Position numbers and translations under genes: made by a program. Positions 27,811 through 36,574 of a DNA stretch of 64,000 bases are shown piece after piece; position 1 is the stretch's first letter, and every line of letters begins with the position of its first letter. Source of the DNA: Agrococcus sp. SGAir0287 (lineage in GTDB: Bacteria; Actinomycetota; Actinomycetes; Actinomycetales; Microbacteriaceae); contig NZ_CP027942.1 of assembly GCF_005484985.1 (NCBI RefSeq), positions 1,364,001 to 1,428,000 on the forward strand. The letters run 5' to 3'. The notes under the pieces are model-generated. The model saw nothing but the letters and a program-made list of their open reading frames with translations, was not told where the DNA came from and ran no database searches.

Positions 27811-28677
27811 TCAGGCGCGCTCCACGGGCAGCCAGAGCTCGCACGTCGCCGTCCGGAAGTCCTCCGAGCGCTCGAGCACCGCCACGATCGACGGCCCCGG
27901 TCGCAGGCGCCACGGGTTCGACGGCAGCCACTCGGTGGCGGTCGCGGCCCAGGTCGTCTGGAGCGCCTCGGGATGCGGACCCGAGGTGCGGAACACGGCC
28001 CACTCGCCGCCCGGCACGTCGATGACGTCGAGGTCGGCCGGCGCGGCGGCGTCCGCGGGGATGGCGACGCCGTGCAGATAGGTGAGCTCCGTGCCCTCGC
28101 GTCCGTCGGGATCCACGTCGGCGCTCACCTGCAGGATGCCGGCCGGCTCGGCGGCACTCAGCGCGCGCAGGCGCGCATGCTCCTCGGCCGGCAGGGACTG
28201 CACGTGGGCGACGATGTGCGGGTTCGCGCCCTCGTGGATGAGCGGGACGCGTGCGGCGTGCCCGACGAGGCGGATGGGCGGGTGGTCGGCGATGCGGACG
28301 TCCATGGACGTGCTCCCTTCGACGGTCAGGCGGAACCTGACGAGCGGTTGCGGACGAAGGGGGCCGCCGTCGCGCCGCGCGTCGGCGGGTGCGACGCCGT
28401 GCACGGCGCGGAACGCGCGGGCGAAGGCCTCGGTGGAGCCGTAGCCGTGCCGCACGGCGACGTCGAGCAGGCTCGCGTCGCCGAGCACCTCGGCGGCTGC
28501 GAGCGTCATGCGCCGACGACGCACGTACTCGGACAGCGGCATGCCCGCGAGCGACGAGAACATGCGCCGCAGGTGGTAGCCGGTGGTGCCGGCCTCGCGC
28601 GCGAGCGCGTCGAGGTCGACGTCGTCGCCGATGCGATCCTCGACGAGGTCGACGATGCGGTTGAGCGTGGCGATCAC
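27811..28677 (-). CDS. AraC-family regulator with GyrI-like effector domain
   Basis: A 288-residue regulator. The first 105 residues are an AraC-type double helix-turn-helix (AREAGTTGYHLRRMFSSLAG and VAVRHGYGSTEAFARAFRAV). Residues about 125-288 form a GyrI-like ligand-binding domain, with the closing WLPVERA. This layout is that of Rob/BmrR-type multidrug sensors. Starts at GTG with GGGAGG upstream. It is followed at 33 bases by the flavin oxidoreductase gene on the same strand. Confidence 0.87.
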   Translation of the reverse strand: MIATLNRIVDLVEDRIGDDVDLDALAREAGTTGYHLRRMFSSLAGMPLSEYVRRRRMTLAAAEVLGDASLLDVAVRHGYGSTEAFARAFRAVHGVAPADARRDGGPLRPQPLVRFRLTVEGSTSMDVRIADHPPIRLVGHAARVPLIHEGANPHIVAHVQSLPAEEHARLRALSAAEPAGILQVSADVDPDGREGTELTYLHGVAIPADAAAPADLDVIDVPGGEWAVFRTSGPHPEALQTTWAATATEWLPSNPWRLRPGPSIVAVLERSEDFRTATCELWLPVERA

Positions 28678-28791
28678 GAGCGGCCTCCCTTCGTCGTCGA
28701 TCGTCGCGCGGCCGATGGCCGACGCACCCGATCATGGCGGTTCGATGCGATCGGCGCGGGGTCGCGGGGTGGTCGCCCGTAGGGTCGCAGC

Positions 28792-29763
28792 GTGCCCGCG
28801 CTCGACCTGCCCACCGTGCTGCCGACGCCGGACGCGCGGCTCGAGTGGGTGCCGCGGCATCCGACCTCGGTGCGTCTGACCCTCGGTCGCGCGCAGCAGG
28901 GCGGCGCGGACCCGACGCAGCAGCGGGCCAGCGACGGCGCGATCTGGCGCACGATCCGCACGCCCGTCGGCGATGCCGTCGCGCGGTTCGACCACGTCGC
29001 GGATGCGGTGCGGTGCCTCGCCTGGGGCGACGGGGCGGCGCACGCGGTCGCGCAGGCGCCCGCGCTGCTCGGCGACCACGACGATCCCAGCGGCTTCGTG
29101 CCCGCGCATCCCTACCTCGCGGTCGCCCACCGCATGCATCCCGGCCTGCGCATCGCGGGCAGCGGCGACATGCTGCACGGCATGGTCGGAGCGATCCTCG
29201 AGCAGCGCGTCGAGGCGCTCGTCGCGTTCACGTCGTGGACGCGGCTCGTGCGCCGGCTCGGCGAGCCGGCCCCCGAGCCGGCGCCCGCGGGCATGCGCAT
29301 GTTCCCCTCGGGCGCGGCGTGGCTGGGCGTCGAGCAGGGGGAGTGGCGCGCGTTCGACGTCGACCTCGGACGCGCGGCGGCGATCCGCTGGGCTGCGGCG
29401 CGCGAGCGCAGCCTGCAGCGGCTCGTCGAGGAGGGTCGCGCTCTCGCCGACGTCGATCGCGCGCTGCGATCGCTGCCGGGCATCGGGCCCTGGACGTCGG
29501 CCGAGGTGCGGCAGCGGGTGCTCGGCGATGCGGATGCCGTGTCGATCGGCGACTTCCATCTTGCGACGGTCGTCGGCCGCACGCTGGCGGGTCGCGCCTT
29601 CGACGACGCCGAGCTCGTCGCATTCCTCGAGCCATGGCGGGGTCATCGCTACCGTGTCGCGCGGCTCGTGTACGCCGGGGGCTTCGAGCGCGCGCCGCGT
29701 CGGGCGCCGCGCCGATCGCCCGGGCCGCAGCCGCGCGCCGCGCGTCCGGGGGCGGGAGGCTAG
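28792..29763 (+). CDS. DNA-3-methyladenine glycosylase family protein (AlkA-like)
   Basis: A base-excision repair glycosylase of 323 residues with the HhH-GPD fold: helix-hairpin-helix at LPGIGPWTSAEV and the catalytic aspartate in SIGDFHLATVV. The N-terminal third, with the FDHVADAVRCLAWGD segment, is shorter than in E. coli AlkA and lacks an Ada domain. The C-terminal 25 residues are a basic Arg/Pro tail. GTG start. The stop overlaps that of the convergent acetyltransferase gene by the bases CTAG. Confidence 0.85.
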   Translation: MPALDLPTVLPTPDARLEWVPRHPTSVRLTLGRAQQGGADPTQQRASDGAIWRTIRTPVGDAVARFDHVADAVRCLAWGDGAAHAVAQAPALLGDHDDPSGFVPAHPYLAVAHRMHPGLRIAGSGDMLHGMVGAILEQRVEALVAFTSWTRLVRRLGEPAPEPAPAGMRMFPSGAAWLGVEQGEWRAFDVDLGRAAAIRWAAARERSLQRLVEEGRALADVDRALRSLPGIGPWTSAEVRQRVLGDADAVSIGDFHLATVVGRTLAGRAFDDAELVAFLEPWRGHRYRVARLVYAGGFERAPRRAPRRSPGPQPRAARPGAGG

Positions 29764-30371
29764 CGCAGCGCGGGTGCGGGCAGCGGCCGCGCGTCGCGCC
29801 ACATCGCGACGGGATAGCCGCCGGGCGCGAGGCCGATGCTCGCTCGGGCGACGAAGCCGTGCCGCTCGTAGAGGCGCCTGCTCGCGGCCGTCGTCGCCTC
29901 GAGGTAGGCGTCGCCGTCGACGAGCGCCAGTCCGTGCTCGACGAGCGCACCGCCGATGCCGAGGCCGCGCGCGTGCTCGGCGACGGCGACGTCGGCGAGC
30001 ATCCAGTGCGCTGCGTCGGGCCGTGCGGCGCGTCGGATGCGCTGCGCGCGCAGGGCGCCGGCGGCGTGCAGCGGCCCGACGGCGAACGCGTAGCGGGGCG
30101 CCTGGCGGAGCGCGGCGACGAGGTCGGGCGACGCCATCGGGGCGACCCAGGCGGCGACGCCGACGATCGCGCCGTCCACCTCCGCGACGTCGACGCGGCC
30201 GTGGGCGAAGGCGCCGAGCCGGAGCTCCGCCTCGTAGAGCGCCCGCATCCGGCGCAGGCGTCCGTGGCGGGCGCGCACGGCGCGCACGCCGACCGGGTCG
30301 TCGAGCAGCGCCTCCGCGACGAGCGCGGCGCAGCGACGGACCTCGCCGATCGATGCGGTGCGGATGCGCAC
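29760..30371 (-). CDS. GNAT-family N-acetyltransferase
   Basis: A 203-residue GNAT protein. The acetyl-CoA loop is VAEHARGLGIGGALVEHGL (about 126-144), followed by YLEATTAASRRLYERHGF, the typical second half of the fold. The acceptor is unknown. It starts at GTG (30371) and converges with the glycosylase gene, sharing four bases at the stops. Confidence 0.85.
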   Translation of the reverse strand: MRIRTASIGEVRRCAALVAEALLDDPVGVRAVRARHGRLRRMRALYEAELRLGAFAHGRVDVAEVDGAIVGVAAWVAPMASPDLVAALRQAPRYAFAVGPLHAAGALRAQRIRRAARPDAAHWMLADVAVAEHARGLGIGGALVEHGLALVDGDAYLEATTAASRRLYERHGFVARASIGLAPGGYPVAMWRDARPLPAPALR

Positions 30372-30472
30372 GAGAAGCCTCCAAAGATGAGCCGGATTCA
30401 GGATAGCGCGTGCGGGCGGGGTCGCATGCCGCCACCGCTCCGCCGCGCGACGTCGAGCGCTACCGTGGGCGC

Positions 30473-31132
30473 GTGACCAGGCTCCGCGTCCACAACCTCG
30501 CCGTCTCGCTCGATGGGTTCGCGACCGGCGAGCGGCGCACCGTCGAGGCGCCCTTCGGGCATGCCGGTGGCCGCCTCATGCAGTGGTTCTTCCCGACCAG
30601 GACGTTCGTGACGGCGTCAGGGCACGAGTCGGAGGCTGAGGGATCCGGCACGGTGGGCGTCGACGACGCGCTCGCGGCGACGACGAACCTCGACATCGGC
30701 GCGGAGATCATGGGCCGAGGCAAGTTCGGTCCGCACGTCGGGCCGTGGCCGGACGAGGAGTGGCGCGGCTGGTGGGGTGACGAGCCGCCGTTCCGCACGC
30801 CCGTCGTCGTGCTGACGCATCACGAGCGGCCGGACCTCGTGCTGGGCGAGACGACGTTCCACTTCCGCGATCTGGCTCCGGCGGATGCGCTCGACCTCGC
30901 GCGCGAGCTCGCGGGCGGGTTGGACGTCCGTCTCGGCGGCGGACCGACGACCGTGCGGAGCTTCCTCGAGGCTGGTCTCGTCGACGAGATGCATCTCGTG
31001 CTGGTGCCGATCGTGCTGGGGCGCGGCGTGCGGCTCTGGGAGGGCCTGGAGGGCGTCGAGGAGCAGTTCGCGATCGAGTCGGTCGCCTCGCCCACCGGCG
31101 TCGTGCATCAGCGGTTCACGCGTCGTCGCTGA
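30473..31132 (+). CDS. Dihydrofolate reductase-like (RibD C-terminal) family protein
   Basis: A 219-residue protein of the DHFR/RibD-C fold family. The N-terminal NLAVSLDGFATG, the EIMGRGKFGPHVGPW loop, TFHFRDL and LDVRLGGGPTTVRSFLEAGLVDE form the nucleotide-binding elements, and LVPIVLGRGVRLWEGL closes the fold. True folate reduction is unlikely; most such proteins have unknown reductase activity. GTG start with a weak ribosome site. The 3' end overlaps the convergent gene by 17 bases. Confidence 0.85.
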   Translation: MTRLRVHNLAVSLDGFATGERRTVEAPFGHAGGRLMQWFFPTRTFVTASGHESEAEGSGTVGVDDALAATTNLDIGAEIMGRGKFGPHVGPWPDEEWRGWWGDEPPFRTPVVVLTHHERPDLVLGETTFHFRDLAPADALDLARELAGGLDVRLGGGPTTVRSFLEAGLVDEMHLVLVPIVLGRGVRLWEGLEGVEEQFAIESVASPTGVVHQRFTRRR

Positions 31133-31805
31133 TCGTCTGCGGCCTCCAGCGCGTGGCGAAGGCCAGGCGCACGAATGACAGGTGCTCGCGCAGCACGGCG
31201 ACCGTGAGCTGCGCCTCGCCGAGGTCGACGCCGATGCCGATGGCGTGCTCGCCGTCCAGGCGGCGACCGGGCAGCAGGCGTCCGTCGACCTCGACCTCGA
31301 CGGCGCTCAGGCCGGCGGCGGCGACGTCGGGCCGGTCCTGCCGGGGCTCGTGCGCGCCCGGCACACGATCGCGCACGACGTGCTGCAGGTGCTCGACGAG
31401 CGTGTCCCGGATCGGTCGGCGGTGCTCCGCAGGCATCCAGGTGGTGCGCACCGCCTCCCACAGCAGCGGCAGCCGGATGCGCTGACGCGCCTCGCGCAGC
31501 CACGGCGGGAGGGATCGGTCGTCGGACGACTCGAGCGCCGCCGCCGTCGCATCGTCGAGGATCGCGAGGTTGCGCGGGTCGCCGCGGTCGTCCGGATGCC
31601 GCCAGAGGGTCGAGGAGATCGACACCGCCATCCGCACGCGCTCGCCGGCGACGTCCGCCGACTCGATGCTCCAGAGGGAGACGTCCTCGAGCGTCGGCTG
31701 CTCGACGAACCCGAGCACGGGCAGGGGCATGCGTGCGAGCCGCGCCCGCTGCTCGCGCTCGGGCTCCCATGGCGGAGGAGGGACGAACCCGTTCGGCACG
31801 TGCAT
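31116..31805 (-). CDS. Hypothetical protein, 229 residues
   Basis: I do not recognise this protein. It is soluble, begins with a proline-rich segment (NGFVPPPPWEPE), has an Arg/Trp-rich middle and a C-terminal beta-rich part (VEVEVDGRLLPGRRLDG, IGIGVDLGEAQL). Codon use is normal for the window, and third-position GC is high throughout, which supports coding. It overlaps the stop of the convergent DHFR-like gene. Confidence 0.55.
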   Translation of the reverse strand: MHVPNGFVPPPPWEPEREQRARLARMPLPVLGFVEQPTLEDVSLWSIESADVAGERVRMAVSISSTLWRHPDDRGDPRNLAILDDATAAALESSDDRSLPPWLREARQRIRLPLLWEAVRTTWMPAEHRRPIRDTLVEHLQHVVRDRVPGAHEPRQDRPDVAAAGLSAVEVEVDGRLLPGRRLDGEHAIGIGVDLGEAQLTVAVLREHLSFVRLAFATRWRPQTISDDA

Positions 31806-31950
31806 GCGTCGATCCTGCCGCGTCCCGCTGGACGGTGACCGGCGGGCCGCGCGTCCTGTCCGGCCCGGCGCAGGCGGTCCTGCCGTGCTCATGCTCGCCG
31901 TGTACCCAGGAGCGCGTCGTACGGGGGCGACCACCGACGAAGGAGCGATC

Positions 31951-32400
31951 ATGGCCCGCACGCCCACCGAGATCGGCATCCAGCGCACGACGCTCGACGC
32001 CTCGGCGCTGGTCGTCGAGCGGACGACCGACGGATCGGGCCGACGCGGCGAGACCATGCCGGGCACGGGTCGACGCATCGCCGTCGGACTCGCCATGCTC
32101 GTCGGCGGCCTCGTCGCCGCCATGGCGGCGCTCGGCGTGCTCGGCGCGCGCGTCGGCGCCACGGCGGAGGCGGTGCGGGGGACCTCGCAGGACGCGACGG
32201 CCGCGTACTTCCTCGGCACGGCCGGCTCGGGCGCCGAGCTCGCGCTCGTGATCGGGCTCATGGCGCTCGCGCCCGTCGGGATCGTGCTCGCCGCGATCGG
32301 CTGCCGCCGCGTCACGGACGACGGCCCGTCGCTGCCCGCGGTGCACATCGCCAGCTCGCCGAACGGCATCATCGGCAGGCACGCCGAGCAGGTCCGCTGA
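31951..32400 (+). CDS. Small membrane protein, unknown
   Basis: A 149-residue protein with a charged N-terminal 50 residues and two hydrophobic segments (about 46-66 and 95-118) that would form a hairpin in the membrane. The ATG has AAGGAG seven bases upstream. No family recognised. Confidence 0.6.
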   Translation: MARTPTEIGIQRTTLDASALVVERTTDGSGRRGETMPGTGRRIAVGLAMLVGGLVAAMAALGVLGARVGATAEAVRGTSQDATAAYFLGTAGSGAELALVIGLMALAPVGIVLAAIGCRRVTDDGPSLPAVHIASSPNGIIGRHAEQVR

Positions 32401-32412
32401 CCCGCGGCCGCC

Positions 32413-32802
32413 TCAGCCGTCGCGCCGGCGGCGGTGCGGCGTCTCCCACACGGTGTCGACGCCGCGCGGGATCGTCCGCCACCCCGTCCACGGAGCACGG
32501 TCGACGTCGCGCGCGGGCAGCGGCTTCTGCGGCGTCATCGCTCGCCTCTCGTGCGACGTCGACGTGCCGGTCGCCATCCATGCGCCGGGCAGCTGCTGCT
32601 CGACGAACGCGAGGGCGTTGTGCGAGGCCTCCTCGAACGTGCCCCAGTAGCCGACGAGTCGTCGACGCGAGCGGTCGTCCTCGCCCGTCACGACGCGCCA
32701 GAAGTCGTCGTCGCCGCCGATCGTGACCCGGCGGATCACCGCGTACGTGATGCGATGCACGACGACGATCCACTCGCTCGCGTGCACCCTCAGCTCGGGC
32801 AC
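32413..32802 (-). CDS. Uncharacterised protein under an SOS box
   Basis: A 129-residue basic protein that I do not recognise. The first 85 residues are probably one folded domain (SEWIVVVHRITYAVIRR, FWRVVTGEDDR, RRLVGYWGTFEEASHNALAFV), and the C-terminus is Arg/Pro-rich and probably disordered. I chose the GTG at 32802 because GGAGG is six bases upstream. A longer frame from an ATG at 32856 would run through the SOS box and is unlikely. The perfect LexA-type operator 24 bases upstream implies induction by DNA damage. Confidence 0.65.
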   Translation of the reverse strand: MPELRVHASEWIVVVHRITYAVIRRVTIGGDDDFWRVVTGEDDRSRRRLVGYWGTFEEASHNALAFVEQQLPGAWMATGTSTSHERRAMTPQKPLPARDVDRAPWTGWRTIPRGVDTVWETPHRRRRDG

Positions 32803-32825
32803 CGGGGACCTCCGCTCGCCCGTCG

Positions 32826-32843
32826 TTCGAACATGCGTTCGAA
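32826..32843 (-). promoter_or_regulatory. SOS box (LexA operator)
   Basis: TTCGAACATGCGTTCGAA is a perfect 18-bp palindrome matching the actinobacterial/Gram-positive LexA consensus TCGAAC-N4-GTTCGA. On the minus strand it overlaps a plausible -10 (TACGTT), which is 18 bases from a TTGGCG -35 element, in front of the gene starting at 32802. Confidence 0.88.
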
Positions 32844-32894
32844 CGTAGAGATGCATCGCGCGACGCGCCAAGCGGCGTCGCCGCAACGCGCCCG

Positions 32895-34316
32895 TCAGCG
32901 CGACGCCGGGTGCCGCGCGAGCAGCTTCGAGGCGACCATCATCGCGCCGCCGAGCACGGCGGGGATGCCGCCGCCGGGGTGCACGGACGCGCCGACCCGC
33001 CAGAGCCACGGCCTGCGGAGGTCATGGTGCCCGGGGCGATGCAGCGGGCCGCTCATCCACAGCGGATGCGTCGCGCCGTAGAGCGCGCCGTGCGGCTCGC
33101 CGACGGTGCCGAAGTGCCGCGGATCGAGCACGATGGGGTCGGTCATGGCGTCCGTGAGCGGCGCGTCGAGGCCCATCTCGGCGGAGATGCGCTCGATCTC
33201 GCGACGCACGAAGGGATGCTCCGGCCCGTAGGAGCGACCGTCGGCGGGGCTCGTGAGCAGGATCGCGAGCGTGGATCGGTCGTTCGGGTAGACCTCGCCG
33301 GCACGGTAGTGGTTCACGAACGCCATGGTCTCGGCGGGCTCGTCGCCGGCGGCGAGGCTGCGATGCAGCGCGGCAGGATCCCGCGGCAGCACGACGCTGT
33401 GCGCGGCGTACGACGCCGGCAGCGGCTCCCGCAGCACGCCGTAGAGCGCGACGGCCGAGCACGACAGGCGGCTCGCGGGCCTGGGGGTCGGGCGGTCGCC
33501 GCCGAGCAGCGCCTCCGCCCGATCCGCGTCGAGCGCGCTCACGACCACGTCGGCGGCGTGCACCGTCTCGGTCGTGCGCACGCGGCCGCGCTCCATGCGC
33601 ACGACCGTCTCGCTCGTGCGCACCTCGACGCCCGCCGCCTCCGCGAGCCGGCGCAGCGCGAGGGCGATCTCGAACACGCCGCCGCGCGGCACCCAGACGC
33701 CCGAAGAGGCCATGATCGCCGGCATGCTCGCATACAGCGCAGGCGTGCGGTGCGGGGCGACGCCGGCGTTCAGCGTGTGGATGGCGATGATCTCGCGGAG
33801 GCCGTCGGGCAGCCAGGGCAGGCTGTCGAGGTAGGCGCGCGTGCTCAGCCTGGGGCCGTAGACGGCGAGCAGTCGCCGCAGCGCCGGCAGCGACCTGCGA
33901 TCGAGGGGATCCGCGACGAGCAGCGCCGTGACGTCGTCGGCGAGCGGCGCGTGCAGCTCGCTGAACCGCTGCCAGGCCGCATCCCACGGGTGGCCTGCCT
34001 CGACCGGCAGCGTCGTGCTCTCGCCGTCGAGGTAGTAGCGCCCGACCTCCGGCAGTCGCAGCAGGTCGAGGGCCCCGACGTCGGCGATCGCGCGCGGTCC
34101 GGCGTCGAGCCGTCGCAGGAGTCGCTCCCAGACGGCGGGGAACGTGACGAGCGACGGGCCGGTGTCGATCCGCTGCCCGTCGAGCTCGATGCGTCGGCTC
34201 TTGCCGCCGACGGCGTCGTGCGCCTCCAGCAGAGTCACCGTGTGGCCCGCGTGGGCGAGCAGCGCGGAGACCGCGAGGCCGCCGAGCCCGGCGCCGACGA
34301 CGACGATGCGGCTCAC
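32895..34316 (-). CDS. crtI: Carotenoid desaturase (CrtI family)
   Basis: A 473-residue FAD-dependent carotene desaturase. The N-terminal dinucleotide fold is VVVGAGLGGLAVSALL with LEAHDAVGGKSRR, then DTGPSLVTFP. The C-terminal FAD segment is VGASVHPGGGIPAVLGGAMM. It could be the phytoene desaturase, or, given its pairing with a lycopene elongase-like gene, a later 3,4-desaturase of C50 carotenoid synthesis. GTG start overlaps the upstream stop (GTGA). No crtE or crtB is present in the window. Confidence 0.85.
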   Translation of the reverse strand: MSRIVVVGAGLGGLAVSALLAHAGHTVTLLEAHDAVGGKSRRIELDGQRIDTGPSLVTFPAVWERLLRRLDAGPRAIADVGALDLLRLPEVGRYYLDGESTTLPVEAGHPWDAAWQRFSELHAPLADDVTALLVADPLDRRSLPALRRLLAVYGPRLSTRAYLDSLPWLPDGLREIIAIHTLNAGVAPHRTPALYASMPAIMASSGVWVPRGGVFEIALALRRLAEAAGVEVRTSETVVRMERGRVRTTETVHAADVVVSALDADRAEALLGGDRPTPRPASRLSCSAVALYGVLREPLPASYAAHSVVLPRDPAALHRSLAAGDEPAETMAFVNHYRAGEVYPNDRSTLAILLTSPADGRSYGPEHPFVRREIERISAEMGLDAPLTDAMTDPIVLDPRHFGTVGEPHGALYGATHPLWMSGPLHRPGHHDLRRPWLWRVGASVHPGGGIPAVLGGAMMVASKLLARHPASR

Positions 34317-35191
34317 GGCCACGTCCCGAGCACGATCGCCGCGAGCACGAGGATGCTGGCGATGCCGCCCGCGACGTACGGGAACGCCACCGAGAGGCGG
34401 TAGAGGCGGTGCGCCGTGGCCGGCGTGGGTCGTCGCAGCAGCAGCAGCACGAGCGCGCCGGCGATGAGCAGGTTCACGACGGCGACCGGGATGCTCACGA
34501 TCGCGAACAGCGCCGTCGACGCCGCCCACCACGCGGCGCTCCAGATCGCCGTGCCGCGCGGTCCGAGCAGCACGGCCGTCGTCGTGATGCCGGCCGCGCG
34601 ATCCTCCTCGATGTCCTGCACCGCGTCGTAGGCGTGCTTCGCCACGCTCCACACGAGGAGCCCGGCGACCGCCGGCCACACCGGCGGCGCGCCGAGCGCC
34701 AGCGGCATGACGAGCAGCGGCAGGCCGTACGCGGCGTTGCTCAGCGAGTCGAGGAAGGGGCGCCGCTTGAAGTGCAGCGGGGGAGCGGAGTAGAAGACGA
34801 AGACGGCGGCGTAGAGCGCGATGACGACGATGGCGGCCGGTGGGAGCACGATGACGAACCACACGAGGAACGGCACGTTCGTCGCCACCACGCCCCAGAC
34901 GATCGCGCGCACCTCCCGCGGCTCGATGCGCGCGCCCTCGATCGACCCCTTCCGCGGGTTCAGCGCGTCCGTGTCCTGGTCGAAGATGTCGTTCACGCCG
35001 TAGATCAGCAGGTTGAACGGCAGCGTGAGCCACAGCAGGATCGGGATCGCGGTCGGGTCGAGGAGCTCGCCCGTCAGCCACATCCCGAGCAGGCCGGTGC
35101 CGATCGTGTTGATCCACAGCACGGGGCGTGAGATGTGCACGAGTCGCCGCAGCGTCGACCACGCTCCGGCGCGATCGGCGACGGGCGTCAT
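34313..35191 (-). CDS. UbiA-family prenyltransferase, lycopene elongase-like
   Basis: A polytopic UbiA-superfamily prenyltransferase of 292 residues. The first aspartate-rich motif is NDIFDQDTD and the second is DAVQDIEEDRAAG, which bind Mg-diphosphate. The sequence around these (GVNDIFDQDTDALNPRKGSI) matches lycopene elongases (CrtEb/LbtB/LyeJ) that add C5 units to make C50 carotenoids. It heads a two-gene unit with the desaturase. The DNA 190 bases upstream is disturbed by the breakpoint near 35655. Confidence 0.85.
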   Translation of the reverse strand: MTPVADRAGAWSTLRRLVHISRPVLWINTIGTGLLGMWLTGELLDPTAIPILLWLTLPFNLLIYGVNDIFDQDTDALNPRKGSIEGARIEPREVRAIVWGVVATNVPFLVWFVIVLPPAAIVVIALYAAVFVFYSAPPLHFKRRPFLDSLSNAAYGLPLLVMPLALGAPPVWPAVAGLLVWSVAKHAYDAVQDIEEDRAAGITTTAVLLGPRGTAIWSAAWWAASTALFAIVSIPVAVVNLLIAGALVLLLLRRPTPATAHRLYRLSVAFPYVAGGIASILVLAAIVLGTWP

Positions 35192-35380
35192 CGTGCCCTG
35201 CGCGGCGAGGATGCGCGGCGATCGTGGATGGCGGAGCTCCTCGGATGGTGCGGGACGACGGGGCGAGCGCCCGTCACGATCGTACCGCCGGAGCCTGCGC
35301 GACGCCGATGCTGGACCGCGCTGCGAACGTGCGGTACGGCGTCGGCGAGGCTTCGAGCATCCGCCGGGCGCGCCGTGACG

Positions 35381-35656
35381 TCAGCCGACGTCGTCGACGC
35401 GTGGATCCGCGTCGCGCGGCGCGAAGATCAGCGCTCCTGGCCGATCGCCGTGCGGTGCCATGACGAGCGTCGCGTCGATCGCGAACCCGGCATCGCGCAT
35501 CCACCTCTCGACCCGCTCGGGGGGTCGTCGATGGGTGTCGACCGCGATCGGCCGACCCGTGTACCCCTGCGTGCTGCGCTGGACGTCGTCGCCGACATGG
35601 AACCCCACGAGCAGCGCACCCTGCGGACGCAGCACGCGCCGCAGCTCGGCTTCTCC
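35381..35656 (-). pseudogene. 3' remnant of a SAM-dependent methyltransferase gene
   Basis: About 91 codons encode the C-terminal part of a class I methyltransferase: ELRRVLRPQGALLVGFHVGD followed by a GYTGRPIAVDTHRRPPERV helix, DAGFAIDATLV and GALIFAPRD. The SAM-binding half is missing. Upstream of the GEAELRR codons the frame runs into the antisense of the conjugation gene, so the 5' part has been lost at this point. Confidence 0.75.
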
Positions 35657-36571
35657 CGCAGCTACATCCTCTCGGCCACCGACTGCGGGGCCGACGGCGA
35701 ATGCCTCGGCAGCCGCATGGTCGAGCTCTTCTGGATCACGGGCGGGGGATCGAACCCGCTGCCTGCGGTCGCAACGATCGTGCTGGGCATCCTGCTCGGC
35801 CTGTTCGGCGCGATCCAGTTCGCCCTCATGCTCGGCCGCGTCGCGATCCTCATCCTGCTCGTGGGCGTGCTGCCGCTCGCCTCGAGCTTCACGAACACCG
35901 AGCTCGGCATGCAGTGGATGCGTCGCATCGTCGCGTGGACGCTCGCGTTCCTGCTCTACAAGCCCGTCGCCGCGCTGATCTTCGGCACCGCGATGCGGAT
36001 GGTCGGCACCGACGTGTTCGGCGGCGAGGGCCTGCCCGAGCAGGTCACGCTCGCGATCCGCGTCGTGCTCGGCCTCATCATCTTCGGCCTGGGCGTCGTG
36101 GCGCTGCCCGCACTCATGCGGCTCATGATGCCTGCCGTGTCGCCGATCGTCGGCGGCAGTGCAGGCATGGGCCTGGCGGTCGCGGGCATGGCCGCGATCC
36201 CCGCGGGAGCCTCGGCCATCACCGAGCTCACCGGCAAGGGCGGACGCAGCGCGACGGTAGCGCCGCCCGGAGCGACGCCGTCGCCCTCCTCCGGCCAGGG
36301 CCCCTCCGGGGGCCTGCAGAGCGCCACGCGCTCGTCGACGACGTCGACCGCGGCCGCCGGCTCGGGCTCGGCTGGCGCAGGCGCTGGTGCCGCGGCAGGT
36401 GCCGGCGTCGGAGCCGCCGTGAAGGGCGGTGCCGCGATCGCCGGTGGCGCCGCGACGGCAGGCACGGCAACCGCCGTGCTCGCGGCCGCAGAGGTCGCGT
36501 CGAAGGTCGGCAAGGCCGGCGCCGACGGCGTACAGAAGATGGCGCGCGGCGCCACCGGCGACGAGGAGTGA
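35654..36571 (+). pseudogene. 5'-truncated VirB6/TrbL-like conjugation membrane protein
   Basis: The C-terminal 300 or so residues of a type IV secretion inner-membrane protein: five or six hydrophobic segments (from WITGGGSNPLPAVATIVLG through MRLMMPAVSPIVGGSAGMG), then a Gly/Ala/Ser-rich tail. Such proteins normally have several hundred further N-terminal residues. Here the coherent part begins around ATDCGADGECLGSRM, immediately after the methyltransferase remnant. The first internal ATG is at 35717. The 3' end is intact and spaced normally from the next conjugation gene. Confidence 0.75.
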
Positions 36572-36574
36572 GTG

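Noticed and set aside
31108..32498. Extended minus-strand frame upstream of the 229-residue hypothetical gene
   Set aside because: The part beyond 31805 overlaps the well-supported plus-strand membrane protein gene with its ribosome site, and has shadow-type composition.
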